Shown here: positions 40,500 through 49,008 of the stretch, in pieces
How the letters are laid out: each line of letters begins with the position of its first letter
Position numbering within the stretch: the stretch's first letter is position 1
Source: an uncultured Bacteroides sp.
GTDB lineage: Bacteria > Bacteroidota > Bacteroidia > Bacteroidales > Bacteroidaceae
Direction: 5' to 3'
DNA: 64,000 bases
NCBI GenBank assembly: GCA_958477465.1
Contig: CAUEFX010000003.1
Coordinates: 1 to 64,000, forward strand
Made by a program: the position numbers and the translations under genes
Notes under the pieces: model-generated
Databases searched by the model: none
Told to the model about the DNA's origin: nothing
What the model saw: the letters and a program-made list of their open reading frames with translations, nothing else

Positions 40500-42710
40500 T
40501 TAATACTTTAAAAATTTATATGTTTTGATCAAGTTTCCATTTTCATAACAGATAACAAAATAAACTCCGTGAGCAAAAGAAGATACATCAATCTGATTAC
40601 CGTTTGTCCACATTACGGGCATATCATGCCCCAACAAACTTTGCAGTCTTACCTGCGTTCCTTGAATTGGGTACGTAACATCCAAGGATATCAAGCCCAA
40701 AATCGGATCATAGCGTAAACCCTTCTCCAGTTGCGTATCCACCATTATTTCAGAAGGTTTTCCCGTGATATGAGAATCATCATAACCGTCAACATACTTG
40801 GCGGTCAAGTATTCAAACAGCCCCAACAGGATCAAACTGTTGCTCTCGTTACTCACCCAGTTCTCCAACACATCCTTGCTGTTGTAGATGCTCCAATCGG
40901 GTTGCAAGTGAAATGTGTAGCCGGCCAAAGTCTTACGATATCCGTTAATTGTTTCGCCTACAGATGTTTCCACATCCGGCAGAAACATACCACGGGGTGA
41001 GTCAGAAATGGTATTGACCAAAGTGTAATATATTTCACGTTCCATGTCGCGCCACTGATTGTCAAGAATTTGGTTGGCAAAGTTGTAAGTACCCAATAAA
41101 GAGGCTTGACGCATTTCTTTGTTCGTGTTCATCACCTTGCCTGCTTTCTTCCCGTCACCGCTGTCGGCCACATACATCATTTGGTAAAATCCACCATACA
41201 TTTTGTCATGTACCGGTTGGACGCGCAAAGCATTCAGCATTTTTGTGGCTATTTCTACAAACTTATCACGTATTTCGGAATTGGTGGTCACCGAGGCAGC
41301 CTTCAACAAAGCATCCGCTTCTTCCGACACCTCCCCGATTTTGGCCTGTCCGTCCCACAACTTGTTTTGGAACTCGCTGTAGTCAAATACCTTCTTTGTA
41401 CCGTCACTGTTCTTCTTGTATCCTGAATTGCCGAACAAAAAAATACGGCCAAACATTCCATAATCTTCGGAAAAAGCTTGCTCGTAAGCGGTAAGTACCT
41501 GCCGATAACCTGCATCTACCCACTCCGGCTTATTGAAGCGCGTACCCGCATCAACCATCGCTGCTCCGGCTTCCACTTGATGATCCACCCTATAAGCCTT
41601 GTCCAAATAAATAGTAGAGCTACCACAGTCACAATTACCCATATTGGTTTGATAATAAACGCCCAAATCATGATCGATCATATTATAGACATTCTGCCCC
41701 CAATGCAAGATGGCATTTTCCCAAAACTCCTTATCTTCCGAGGTATCGGTGTATTCACGCAAACGAAGTAAGACATAGTACAACCATCCTTTGGCGATAC
41801 TTGGCCTGGCATATTTACTCTTCACCGTAGGAAGCAAGCGTTTGATGGCTGGATCGAAAAAGTCAGTTCCCCCATGCAAGGCCTTAAACCAATAATAATG
41901 CTGCAAAGCGCGGATGTCGTTTTGTGCATCATGGCGGGTTTCCGTGTCACGTTCTTCAAAGTCACCTCCCGAAGTGTTGTTTATTTGATTGGGGTGGTCA
42001 CGATGCCAATTGATATAAATGCCCCGATTCATCGGATCCCATCCATAGCCGCTTATCCCGATCAAAGTTTCAAAAGCGACTGTATCAGCCTTGTTGGGCA
42101 ACAGCGTCACGGTCGACTCGTCGGGGATGATAGTTTCTTCTTCCGGAACATAAGGTACACCCGAGCCTCCGTCCAAGCCTTCCACATACACCCAATATAG
42201 ACGCGTACCACTAGCACCTCCCAACACCAGGCGTATTTGTACGGGCACTTCACTGCGATAGTTGTATGTGTATACTTCACAGTATTGCTCAGAGAGAATG
42301 TTGTCTTCCTCTTTGGTCACCCATGTACTGTTTTCCAACACCTGCAATTGCATTTTGGCTTTCTTTTCCTTCTTTTTACCTTCGCGAGCTATCATCACTC
42401 TGCCTATGTTTGGCAATTCAGGGAAAGTCAACTTACCATTGTTGCTGTTACGCACAAGTACAACCCCTGCCGGACAATCCCTGGCATTGGTCACATCATA
42501 ATTGTCAACTATACAATTTTCGTATTTGAATGTCCGTTCTATCCCATCACGGCATACTACCGTCTGACTTCCCGAAGCCCACGTGTTGGGCAAAACCCCG
42601 GCGTTTTTCCAGGAAGAAAACGTTTCATTGACATATTCTTGCGAAAAGGCAAATCCCATACCCGACATGAGCAATACCGAAAGCCCTATTCTCTTAATAG
42701 TAAAATACAT
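40500..42710 (-). CDS. secreted, mostly helical protein with T9SS-like C-terminal domain
   Basis: 736 aa. Signal peptide (GLSVLLMSGMGFAFSQ). Residues ~20-190 are beta-rich. Residues ~230-650 are helix-rich with repeats of the alpha/alpha-toroid kind (AGAAMVDAGTRFNKPEWVDA, ASLLGTYNFANQILDNQW), as in GH88/105, GH76 or polysaccharide lyases, but no family is recognised. The end (VRLQSLLGHDMPVMWTNG, FAHGVYFVICYENG) is T9SS-like. Between the FGE-like lipoprotein and the Ig-like protein in the SusCD operon; possibly the surface endo-acting enzyme. Confidence 0.6.
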   Translation of the reverse strand: MYFTIKRIGLSVLLMSGMGFAFSQEYVNETFSSWKNAGVLPNTWASGSQTVVCRDGIERTFKYENCIVDNYDVTNARDCPAGVVLVRNSNNGKLTFPELPNIGRVMIAREGKKKEKKAKMQLQVLENSTWVTKEEDNILSEQYCEVYTYNYRSEVPVQIRLVLGGASGTRLYWVYVEGLDGGSGVPYVPEEETIIPDESTVTLLPNKADTVAFETLIGISGYGWDPMNRGIYINWHRDHPNQINNTSGGDFEERDTETRHDAQNDIRALQHYYWFKALHGGTDFFDPAIKRLLPTVKSKYARPSIAKGWLYYVLLRLREYTDTSEDKEFWENAILHWGQNVYNMIDHDLGVYYQTNMGNCDCGSSTIYLDKAYRVDHQVEAGAAMVDAGTRFNKPEWVDAGYRQVLTAYEQAFSEDYGMFGRIFLFGNSGYKKNSDGTKKVFDYSEFQNKLWDGQAKIGEVSEEADALLKAASVTTNSEIRDKFVEIATKMLNALRVQPVHDKMYGGFYQMMYVADSGDGKKAGKVMNTNKEMRQASLLGTYNFANQILDNQWRDMEREIYYTLVNTISDSPRGMFLPDVETSVGETINGYRKTLAGYTFHLQPDWSIYNSKDVLENWVSNESNSLILLGLFEYLTAKYVDGYDDSHITGKPSEIMVDTQLEKGLRYDPILGLISLDVTYPIQGTQVRLQSLLGHDMPVMWTNGNQIDVSSFAHGVYFVICYENGNLIKTYKFLKY

Positions 42711-42730
42711 ATTGCATTATGATTTTTGGT

Positions 42731-43714
42731 TTAACGGACATCACGTACCACCCGGAAACCCAATTCATCCGAACGGGTACCCGGCGATAACAACAACCGG
42801 TTGTAAACCGTACAGAAATCTTGTACGGAATTCCAACCACCTCCCCGGATTACACGGAATCTACCATTTTCAGGTCCTTGAGGATTCAATGTGTAACCTT
42901 CACCTCCAGCTGCCGTCAAGCATTCCTTATAATAAGTCTCGCCATACCAATCGTTGCACCATTCCATTACGTTGCCGCTCATGTCGTAAATATTCCAAGC
43001 GTTCGACGGCTTTTTACCTTGTACCTTGATTGAACCTACCGCCCATGGTTTACGGCCGATACGTACAACCTCCTTATCACCTTGTTGGAACACGGTCACT
43101 GTATCGACAATCAGATTTGATTTATCATAATAGATTGTCACGTCATTTATCGAGTTACTACCTGAATATTTATAACCTTCGTCAGCACGTGCACAATATT
43201 CCCATTCGGCCTCGGTCGGCAGGCGTCCCCCTACCCATTCAGCAAAAGCTTGGGCTTCTTTCCAAGTCACGTTGACTACAGGATGATTACCACGCGAACG
43301 ACCGCGCCAGTCTTCAAATCCCCAGAAAGGTTCGGCGGGCATATTCAGTTGCGAACTATTGGCATCTACAAATTTGCGGAATTGATCGGCTGTCACTTCG
43401 TAACGCATGATTTGAATTTCTTTTTCAAAACGAACCGTGTGCTGCGGGTAGGCATCTGCCTTGCATTTCGCGTCGGAAGGAAGCCCCTCCGTGTCCACCG
43501 GTCCACCCATAACAAACTCACCCGCAGGAATAGTAATCCAATCGGCAGCAGGAACAATATCGTTCGGATTATCTGTGGGAGTGATAATCAAATTGGGCCC
43601 TTCCTCCGGATAATCGTCCGAAGGGAAATCATCCAGTGCATTATTATTGCATTGTACGGTCAGCAAAGTAAATGCTGCTAAAAGTGTTGCTTGTTTTAAA
43701 AATGTATATTTCAT
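42731..43714 (-). CDS. FGE/SUMF1-fold surface lipoprotein, one catalytic Cys missing
   Basis: 327 aa. Lipoprotein signal ends at Cys (FTLLTVQC); the residues after it are acid-rich (NNNALDDFPSDDYPEEG), like the Bacteroides surface-export signal. The domain is formylglycine-generating enzyme-like: WITIPAGEFVMGG, MRYEVTADQFRKF, GRLPTEAEWEYCAR, NVMEWCNDW, ending VIRGGGWNSVQDFCTVY. In human FGE the matching site has two Cys (336, 341); here Ser296 replaces the first and Cys301 matches the second. No sulfatase is nearby. It sits where a SusE/F-type lipoprotein would be, so a binding role is likelier than maturation of sulfatases. Confidence 0.8.
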   Translation of the reverse strand: MKYTFLKQATLLAAFTLLTVQCNNNALDDFPSDDYPEEGPNLIITPTDNPNDIVPAADWITIPAGEFVMGGPVDTEGLPSDAKCKADAYPQHTVRFEKEIQIMRYEVTADQFRKFVDANSSQLNMPAEPFWGFEDWRGRSRGNHPVVNVTWKEAQAFAEWVGGRLPTEAEWEYCARADEGYKYSGSNSINDVTIYYDKSNLIVDTVTVFQQGDKEVVRIGRKPWAVGSIKVQGKKPSNAWNIYDMSGNVMEWCNDWYGETYYKECLTAAGGEGYTLNPQGPENGRFRVIRGGGWNSVQDFCTVYNRLLLSPGTRSDELGFRVVRDVR

Positions 43715-43744
43715 TGTGTTATATGCTTTTATTAGTAATCAAAA

Positions 43745-45334
43745 TTAATAACCTGGATTATCTGGTAGTAAGTTTTTGTTTATCAAAACTTCACTTTCGG
43801 GAAGTGGATGCAACAAACTGCGGTCATCATCTGACTTAATAATTTCGACAAAAGGCACAGTCAGTTTCATAGCGGTGGTAGACCCCTCAATATTGGGTCC
43901 CAATGCAAAGTTCAATGAACCAGCCGCCATATAACGCTTCATGTCCGAATTGTAACGTTGGATCATGGTTTTCCATTTACCCACACGTTTCAAATCATAC
44001 AAACGATGCCCTTCGTGTGCAAATTCCATACGCCGTTCGGCGATAATGGTGTCCTGCATCACTTCTTGCGAAAGGGTCGGTTTGATATTCCCGATAGTCA
44101 ACGAACCGATTTTCCTGATTAGACCAGCACGGTTACGTATTTTATTAATCCATTCAGCTGCACCCGGAGTATCACCGATAGCATTGAGAGCTTCCGCATA
44201 AATAAGTACGGCATCGGCAAAACGTAACAACACTTCTCCACAACCGCCCATATTCTGGTCATTAGTCAAGTAGTCCACTTTCTTCATAATACAAGGTTTT
44301 CCGCCACTCATGCGGTAAATACAATCATACCGTTTATCTGATGACTGCTTACTGAACGCTTCAAACAATGAGGTCGAAGGCACATAATTCTGATATCCCG
44401 TAGTCTTACAACCCTCTATTGCAGACTTGGGTGCGAATTCCCGGTGAGACTTGTTATTGTAAGACGTAGCCGCCTTAGCCTCAATTTCCCAAATTACTTC
44501 TTTCTTACGCTCGGGATTCTTGGTTTCCGCCACATCAAATAAAAGGCTGAAATCCGACACAAGGTCAAAAGTTACCGGATAGCGGTCTTTCACCAAATAC
44601 TCAACTTCACTAATACATTTATTATAGTTCTTTTCAAGCAAATACAATTTTGCATGAAGTAGTTTAACCGCACTGCGAGTAATCGTCATCGGATAGGTAA
44701 TATCTCGCTTGATAGTAATGGAATAAGGACTGTCGTTCAAGACTTCAGCTGCGGTCAAGTCCTCATGAATTTGCTCGCGAATTTTATCTGCAGGGTCACG
44801 CTGAGGATAAGCAACATAATCCAGACTATAAGTCGGAGCAGTTATCAAAGGTACATCCCCCCACAACTGAAGTAAGTGCATATAGGCCCAAGCACGAATA
44901 AACTTGGCTTCACCTATGATTTGTGCACAATCATTCGCATACTTGGCTGGTTCGGACTCAGTTAATTGTGTAGACTTGTCAATCACTACATTAGCATTTC
45001 CTATTACTTTGTACAAGTTGACCCATACATTATAAAAGTATTTGTTGCGTTTATCATAAGTCAGGTTATTCAATGTACGGCGTTGCACATCCGTATTCAA
45101 AAACTCCATATCATCAGCCATAAGGTCGGTAATGGAAGTCAAGTCAATGCCAAAGACCACATCCCTTACCGCGCTATATAACCCATAAAGACCTTTTACA
45201 GCCTGCTCTTGATTCTGGTAATAACCATCCACATCAAATGAATTGGGCAAATCTTCTTTTAAAAAGTCGCATGCCGAAAATGTTCCACACAAGAACATAA
45301 TCATAAAAATCCGCATATATTTTATTGTTTTCAT
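43745..45334 (-). CDS. susD: SusD/RagB-like surface glycan-binding lipoprotein
   Basis: 529 aa. Signal ends in the lipobox FSAC followed by DFLKED. The TPR-like SusD fold shows in EAKFIRAWAYMHLLQLWGDV, the classical SusD stretch (RAyayf.L...fGdvPl), and in the C-terminal ADAVLIYAEALNAIG and ERRMEFAHEGHRLYDLKRVG. It caps the SusC transporter and binds the glycan outside. It is 19 bases downstream of the SusC gene. The symbol denotes the family only. Confidence 0.93.
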   Translation of the reverse strand: MKTIKYMRIFMIMFLCGTFSACDFLKEDLPNSFDVDGYYQNQEQAVKGLYGLYSAVRDVVFGIDLTSITDLMADDMEFLNTDVQRRTLNNLTYDKRNKYFYNVWVNLYKVIGNANVVIDKSTQLTESEPAKYANDCAQIIGEAKFIRAWAYMHLLQLWGDVPLITAPTYSLDYVAYPQRDPADKIREQIHEDLTAAEVLNDSPYSITIKRDITYPMTITRSAVKLLHAKLYLLEKNYNKCISEVEYLVKDRYPVTFDLVSDFSLLFDVAETKNPERKKEVIWEIEAKAATSYNNKSHREFAPKSAIEGCKTTGYQNYVPSTSLFEAFSKQSSDKRYDCIYRMSGGKPCIMKKVDYLTNDQNMGGCGEVLLRFADAVLIYAEALNAIGDTPGAAEWINKIRNRAGLIRKIGSLTIGNIKPTLSQEVMQDTIIAERRMEFAHEGHRLYDLKRVGKWKTMIQRYNSDMKRYMAAGSLNFALGPNIEGSTTAMKLTVPFVEIIKSDDDRSLLHPLPESEVLINKNLLPDNPGY

Positions 45335-45353
45335 TGCGTCTTATTTATTAATT

Positions 45354-48300
45354 TTAAAAACCTACAGCTAAAGAAAATACAACCGATTTGGAAGCAGGAT
45401 AACTACTTTGATCAATTCCCAACCTCATATTATTATCACCCAACGAACTGCTCGCTTCCGGGTCCATACCGGTGTACTTGGTGAATGTAAGCAGATTGAT
45501 ACAGGATACTTGCAAACGACAATTTCTCATGTTGATTTTATCCAATGCTTTCTTGGGTAAATTATAGGCAAGTGAAAGAGTTTTCAAACGGAAATAGTCA
45601 CCATCCTCAAGGTAAAGATCGGTCAAATTGGTGGCATAGTCCGTTTTATAAACAACACGAGGACGAGATCCCGAATAACCGGGATCACCCGTAGCGGGAT
45701 CCATCGGACGCCAGCCTTCCAACACATATCGGGTTTGGTTGTCTGAAGAACCGCGATAACGTTCAATCTTTCCTTTATTGGTATTTACAATTTTGTTTCC
45801 AAAAGCGCCTGTGAAGAATACCGACAAATCAAAACCTTTAAACGAGAATGTATTGGTAAGCCCAACCGTCCAACTGGGTTGTGCATGTCCCAAAACAACC
45901 TTGTCATCTTCATTAATAACACCATCTCCATTTTGATCTTTATATTTCAAGTAACCAGGCTGTGTGCGCGATTCGTTGGTACCATCAGCCCATACCGAAG
46001 CCGAGGAATACACATCATTCCAGTCCTTGTACACTCCATCAGTTTCGTAACCTTTGAATGTACCGATAGGTTGACCTACCACTAAGTAAGTTATCGGTGT
46101 TTTTACAGTGTTTGTCATTTCGTAAGCTATCAGGTTGTTGTCTCCCCCAAGATCTTTAATTTCATTTTTGTTGTAACCTACACTCACATTGGTTGTCCAA
46201 TTGAACTTTCCGGTAAGATTACGCGATATGAACTCAAATTCAACCCCAGCATTATCAACACGACCGATGTTTGTCGTTACTTGAGTATAACCGTTGGTTG
46301 CAGCAATTGATTTATTGTAAAGCATATCACGTGAAATCTTTTTATAAACATCCATATTGAGTACAATACGATTTTTCAAAAATGCAAGGTCCAAACCGAG
46401 ATTCAAGGTTTCATTCTTTTCCCATTTCAAACCTCTGTCTCCGATGTTACTGTTACGATACCCCACCTGTTCACTACCATTAACCAAAATCTTGGTAGAA
46501 CTCAACGTAGACCACGATTTATACTGACCAATACGGTCATTACCTGTCAGACCATAGCTCAAACGAAGTTTCATGTTCGAAAGTACTTCCTGATTTTTCA
46601 AAAACTCTTCTTTGGTAACTACCCACGCAGCCGACAAGGAAGGAAACGTACCCCACTTGGAGTCAACTCCAAAACGCGAAGAGCCATCGGCACGTACGGT
46701 TGCCGTCGCCAAATACTTACCTTTGTAACCATACATCACACGCCCGAAAACCGAGAGCATGGAATAACGGGAAATCGAAGATGACATTGAATCATAATTT
46801 TTGGCACCGTCTAAATCATTCCAAAGGAAATCATCTGTTTCAAAACCGCGAGCCACCGCAGAGAAACCATCATTATTCGTACACTTCCACTCTTGCGCAA
46901 TCATCGCTATCAAATTATGGGCATCGTTAAAAGTGTGCATATAGGTCAAAGTATTGGCGTTTGTCCATTGTTTACTTGATGATGTCGAACGTGTAGCTTT
47001 GTTATTTTTATCTATATTGGTTTGAGTCAGATAAATTTCACGTGGCACATATTTGTCGTTTTGGTTTTGATTGATACGATAACCGGCCGTAGAACGGAAT
47101 ACCAACCCTTTGGTAATAGTCCAGTTCAAGGCAAGGTTGAAGTCAGTCATCATTCCCTTCTTCTCATCCGTTGTGTAGAGTGAATTGGAAATTTCCGAGT
47201 TAGCATCCAAAATTTCCCCTGTTTCTTCGTCTATATACAACCCATCTTTAAAAATACCGACAGACTCAAGCGGCCTTAACATTAACGTACGCATCATCGC
47301 CCCACTGTCACCCCCACCGGCCTGATGCTTTTTCGTAGAACTGTGAGAGAACCCGATTTGCATATCAAGGTTACGGGACATTTGGACACCGAATTTACCA
47401 CGTAAAGACAAACGCTCGTAATCACTATTGCGTAACAAACCTGGCTGATTCATGTAACCTGCTGACAAAAGATAGTTCATACTTTTCGTACCACCGTTGA
47501 TGGAAAGGTTGTATTCTTGAGCAAAGGCGTTGGAGCGCATGATTTCACTGGCATAGTCACGGGTATGTGTCGTATCCGGGCGCAAATCCGCTATAGATTC
47601 CCCCATTGTTAAACGACCTAAGTTATTATAACGCATGTAAAGCGGACCATCTAAGATAGGAATCATATGACGAGGATTCGAAACAGTAAGGCGAGTGGAA
47701 AAATCCACTTTCGGCCTACCTTCTTTCCCTTGTTTGGTGGTAACCATGATAACTCCATTAGCACCCTGCGAACCATAAATGGCTGTTGCAGAAGCATCCT
47801 TCAGTACTTCCATGGAAACGATATCTGACGGGTTAATCATAGACAAGTCACCCGATTCCATCGGAAAACCATCGATCACATACAACGGTGTATTACCTGC
47901 AAGGATAGAACTTCCTCCACGAATGCGGACTGAGATTTCACCGCCCGGCTCGGCAGAGGTATTGATAACCAAAACGCCGGCAGCATTACCTTGCAGAGCC
48001 TGTTCAAGCGAAGTGACGGGAGTCTTTTCAAGTGCCTCCTCATCTACTTTGGCAATAGAACTAGTCAACTCACTTTTCTTTGCCAAGCCATAACCGACAA
48101 CGACCAACTCCTCCAGTTCGTTGGACATGACTGACATTCTGACATTAAGCACAGTTTTGTTATCAATCGGCCTCACAACCTTATCATAACCTACATATGT
48201 GAATTCCAGCTTTGCTTTAGCCGATACATTAGATAACACATAATTACCATTAATATCGGAAATAACCCCTCTTTTGCTTTCGGGTTCAAAAATATTCACA

Positions 48301-48449
48301 CCGGGAAGTGGATCACCGGTCTCAGAATCAGTAATGACACCTTTGACTGAAATGTTTTGTGCCATTAACAACTGGACACTACCTATGCACATTAATAAAA
48401 ACATGCAAAAACGAGTTGTTCCAAAATGCAAAAATTTCACTCCTTTCAT
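45354..48449 (-). CDS. susC: SusC/RagA-like TonB-dependent transporter
   Basis: 1031 aa. Signal peptide (FLLMCIGSVQLLMAQ), carboxypeptidase-regulatory-like domain (VKGVITDSETGDPLPGVNIF), TonB-box-like VVVGYG, plug domain (VRIRGGSSILAGNTPLYVID) and a 22-strand type barrel ending in F (VFSLAVGF). It imports the target oligosaccharide across the outer membrane with the SusD partner, using TonB energy. It is the first gene of the operon, with a -7 box about 200 bases upstream, and should be controlled by the divergent HTCS. Confidence 0.95.
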   Translation of the reverse strand: MKGVKFLHFGTTRFCMFLLMCIGSVQLLMAQNISVKGVITDSETGDPLPGVNIFEPESKRGVISDINGNYVLSNVSAKAKLEFTYVGYDKVVRPIDNKTVLNVRMSVMSNELEELVVVGYGLAKKSELTSSIAKVDEEALEKTPVTSLEQALQGNAAGVLVINTSAEPGGEISVRIRGGSSILAGNTPLYVIDGFPMESGDLSMINPSDIVSMEVLKDASATAIYGSQGANGVIMVTTKQGKEGRPKVDFSTRLTVSNPRHMIPILDGPLYMRYNNLGRLTMGESIADLRPDTTHTRDYASEIMRSNAFAQEYNLSINGGTKSMNYLLSAGYMNQPGLLRNSDYERLSLRGKFGVQMSRNLDMQIGFSHSSTKKHQAGGGDSGAMMRTLMLRPLESVGIFKDGLYIDEETGEILDANSEISNSLYTTDEKKGMMTDFNLALNWTITKGLVFRSTAGYRINQNQNDKYVPREIYLTQTNIDKNNKATRSTSSSKQWTNANTLTYMHTFNDAHNLIAMIAQEWKCTNNDGFSAVARGFETDDFLWNDLDGAKNYDSMSSSISRYSMLSVFGRVMYGYKGKYLATATVRADGSSRFGVDSKWGTFPSLSAAWVVTKEEFLKNQEVLSNMKLRLSYGLTGNDRIGQYKSWSTLSSTKILVNGSEQVGYRNSNIGDRGLKWEKNETLNLGLDLAFLKNRIVLNMDVYKKISRDMLYNKSIAATNGYTQVTTNIGRVDNAGVEFEFISRNLTGKFNWTTNVSVGYNKNEIKDLGGDNNLIAYEMTNTVKTPITYLVVGQPIGTFKGYETDGVYKDWNDVYSSASVWADGTNESRTQPGYLKYKDQNGDGVINEDDKVVLGHAQPSWTVGLTNTFSFKGFDLSVFFTGAFGNKIVNTNKGKIERYRGSSDNQTRYVLEGWRPMDPATGDPGYSGSRPRVVYKTDYATNLTDLYLEDGDYFRLKTLSLAYNLPKKALDKINMRNCRLQVSCINLLTFTKYTGMDPEASSSLGDNNMRLGIDQSSYPASKSVVFSLAVGF

Positions 48450-48647
48450 AATTGTTCTTTAGTTTTCATGATATCTGCCTTTCATATAAGGTATAAATCA
48501 GCGTTTATATATTATTATTTATTTTCATTTTTAATTCCGGAGTTCGGTTTACTCTGTTTCACTTGCATCGCACATATAAAGACAGAATTTATTCACTTGC
48601 GGATTTCCCAAAACTTATTCTTCCCTGATACGGAAAAATCATGATGA

Positions 48648-48655
48648 CAAAAGTA
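48648..48655 (-). promoter_or_regulatory. candidate susC promoter -7 box
   Basis: TACTTTTG on the minus strand (plus CAAAAGTA). The -33 region is a poor match, as often seen for activator-dependent promoters. Confidence 0.45.
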
Positions 48656-48968
48656 TTACCTAAAAATAAAGATTCGTATGCATTTTTTTTGATTTATATC
48701 CAAAAAACAAATATACGTTAAAAATATTTTGTCCAGATGTTTGTTTTTTTGTTGAAAATGTTCGTTTATTTCCAACAAACCGTTCTAAAGGGCTGTAAAC
48801 GGGAATAGAAGAACATATTGTCAATGCTGTTAAAAGAGATACAAACAGGTATATATTCAGTATACCGACACAAAAGTAGAAGAGAGAATGAACTTGATTT
48901 TTATGGGAAGAATAAAGGATAAACAACATTTTTTTCCACAACAGACATTCTTAATAAATAAAATAAAG

Positions 48969-48976
48969 TATCTTTG
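48969..48976 (+). promoter_or_regulatory. candidate HTCS promoter -7 box
   Basis: TATCTTTG, 32 bases before the ATG at 49009. It matches TAnnTTTG; no clean -33 box. Confidence 0.5.
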
Positions 48977-49008
48977 CTAACCTTTAACTGTTTTAATTTA
49001 ATGCACGC

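Larger units (their letters stand above)
48450..49008. other. divergent control region between susC and the HTCS gene
   Basis: 559 bases. It has the probable susC promoter (48648-48655, minus) and HTCS promoter (48969-48976, plus), leaving a ~200-base susC leader, common in these loci. An HTCS binding site is expected upstream of the susC promoter; none can be proven by eye. No gene seen. Confidence 0.5.

Noticed and set aside
42731..43714. Active sulfatase-maturation enzyme
   Set aside because: The first catalytic Cys is Ser, the protein carries a lipoprotein signal and no sulfatase gene is in the window.
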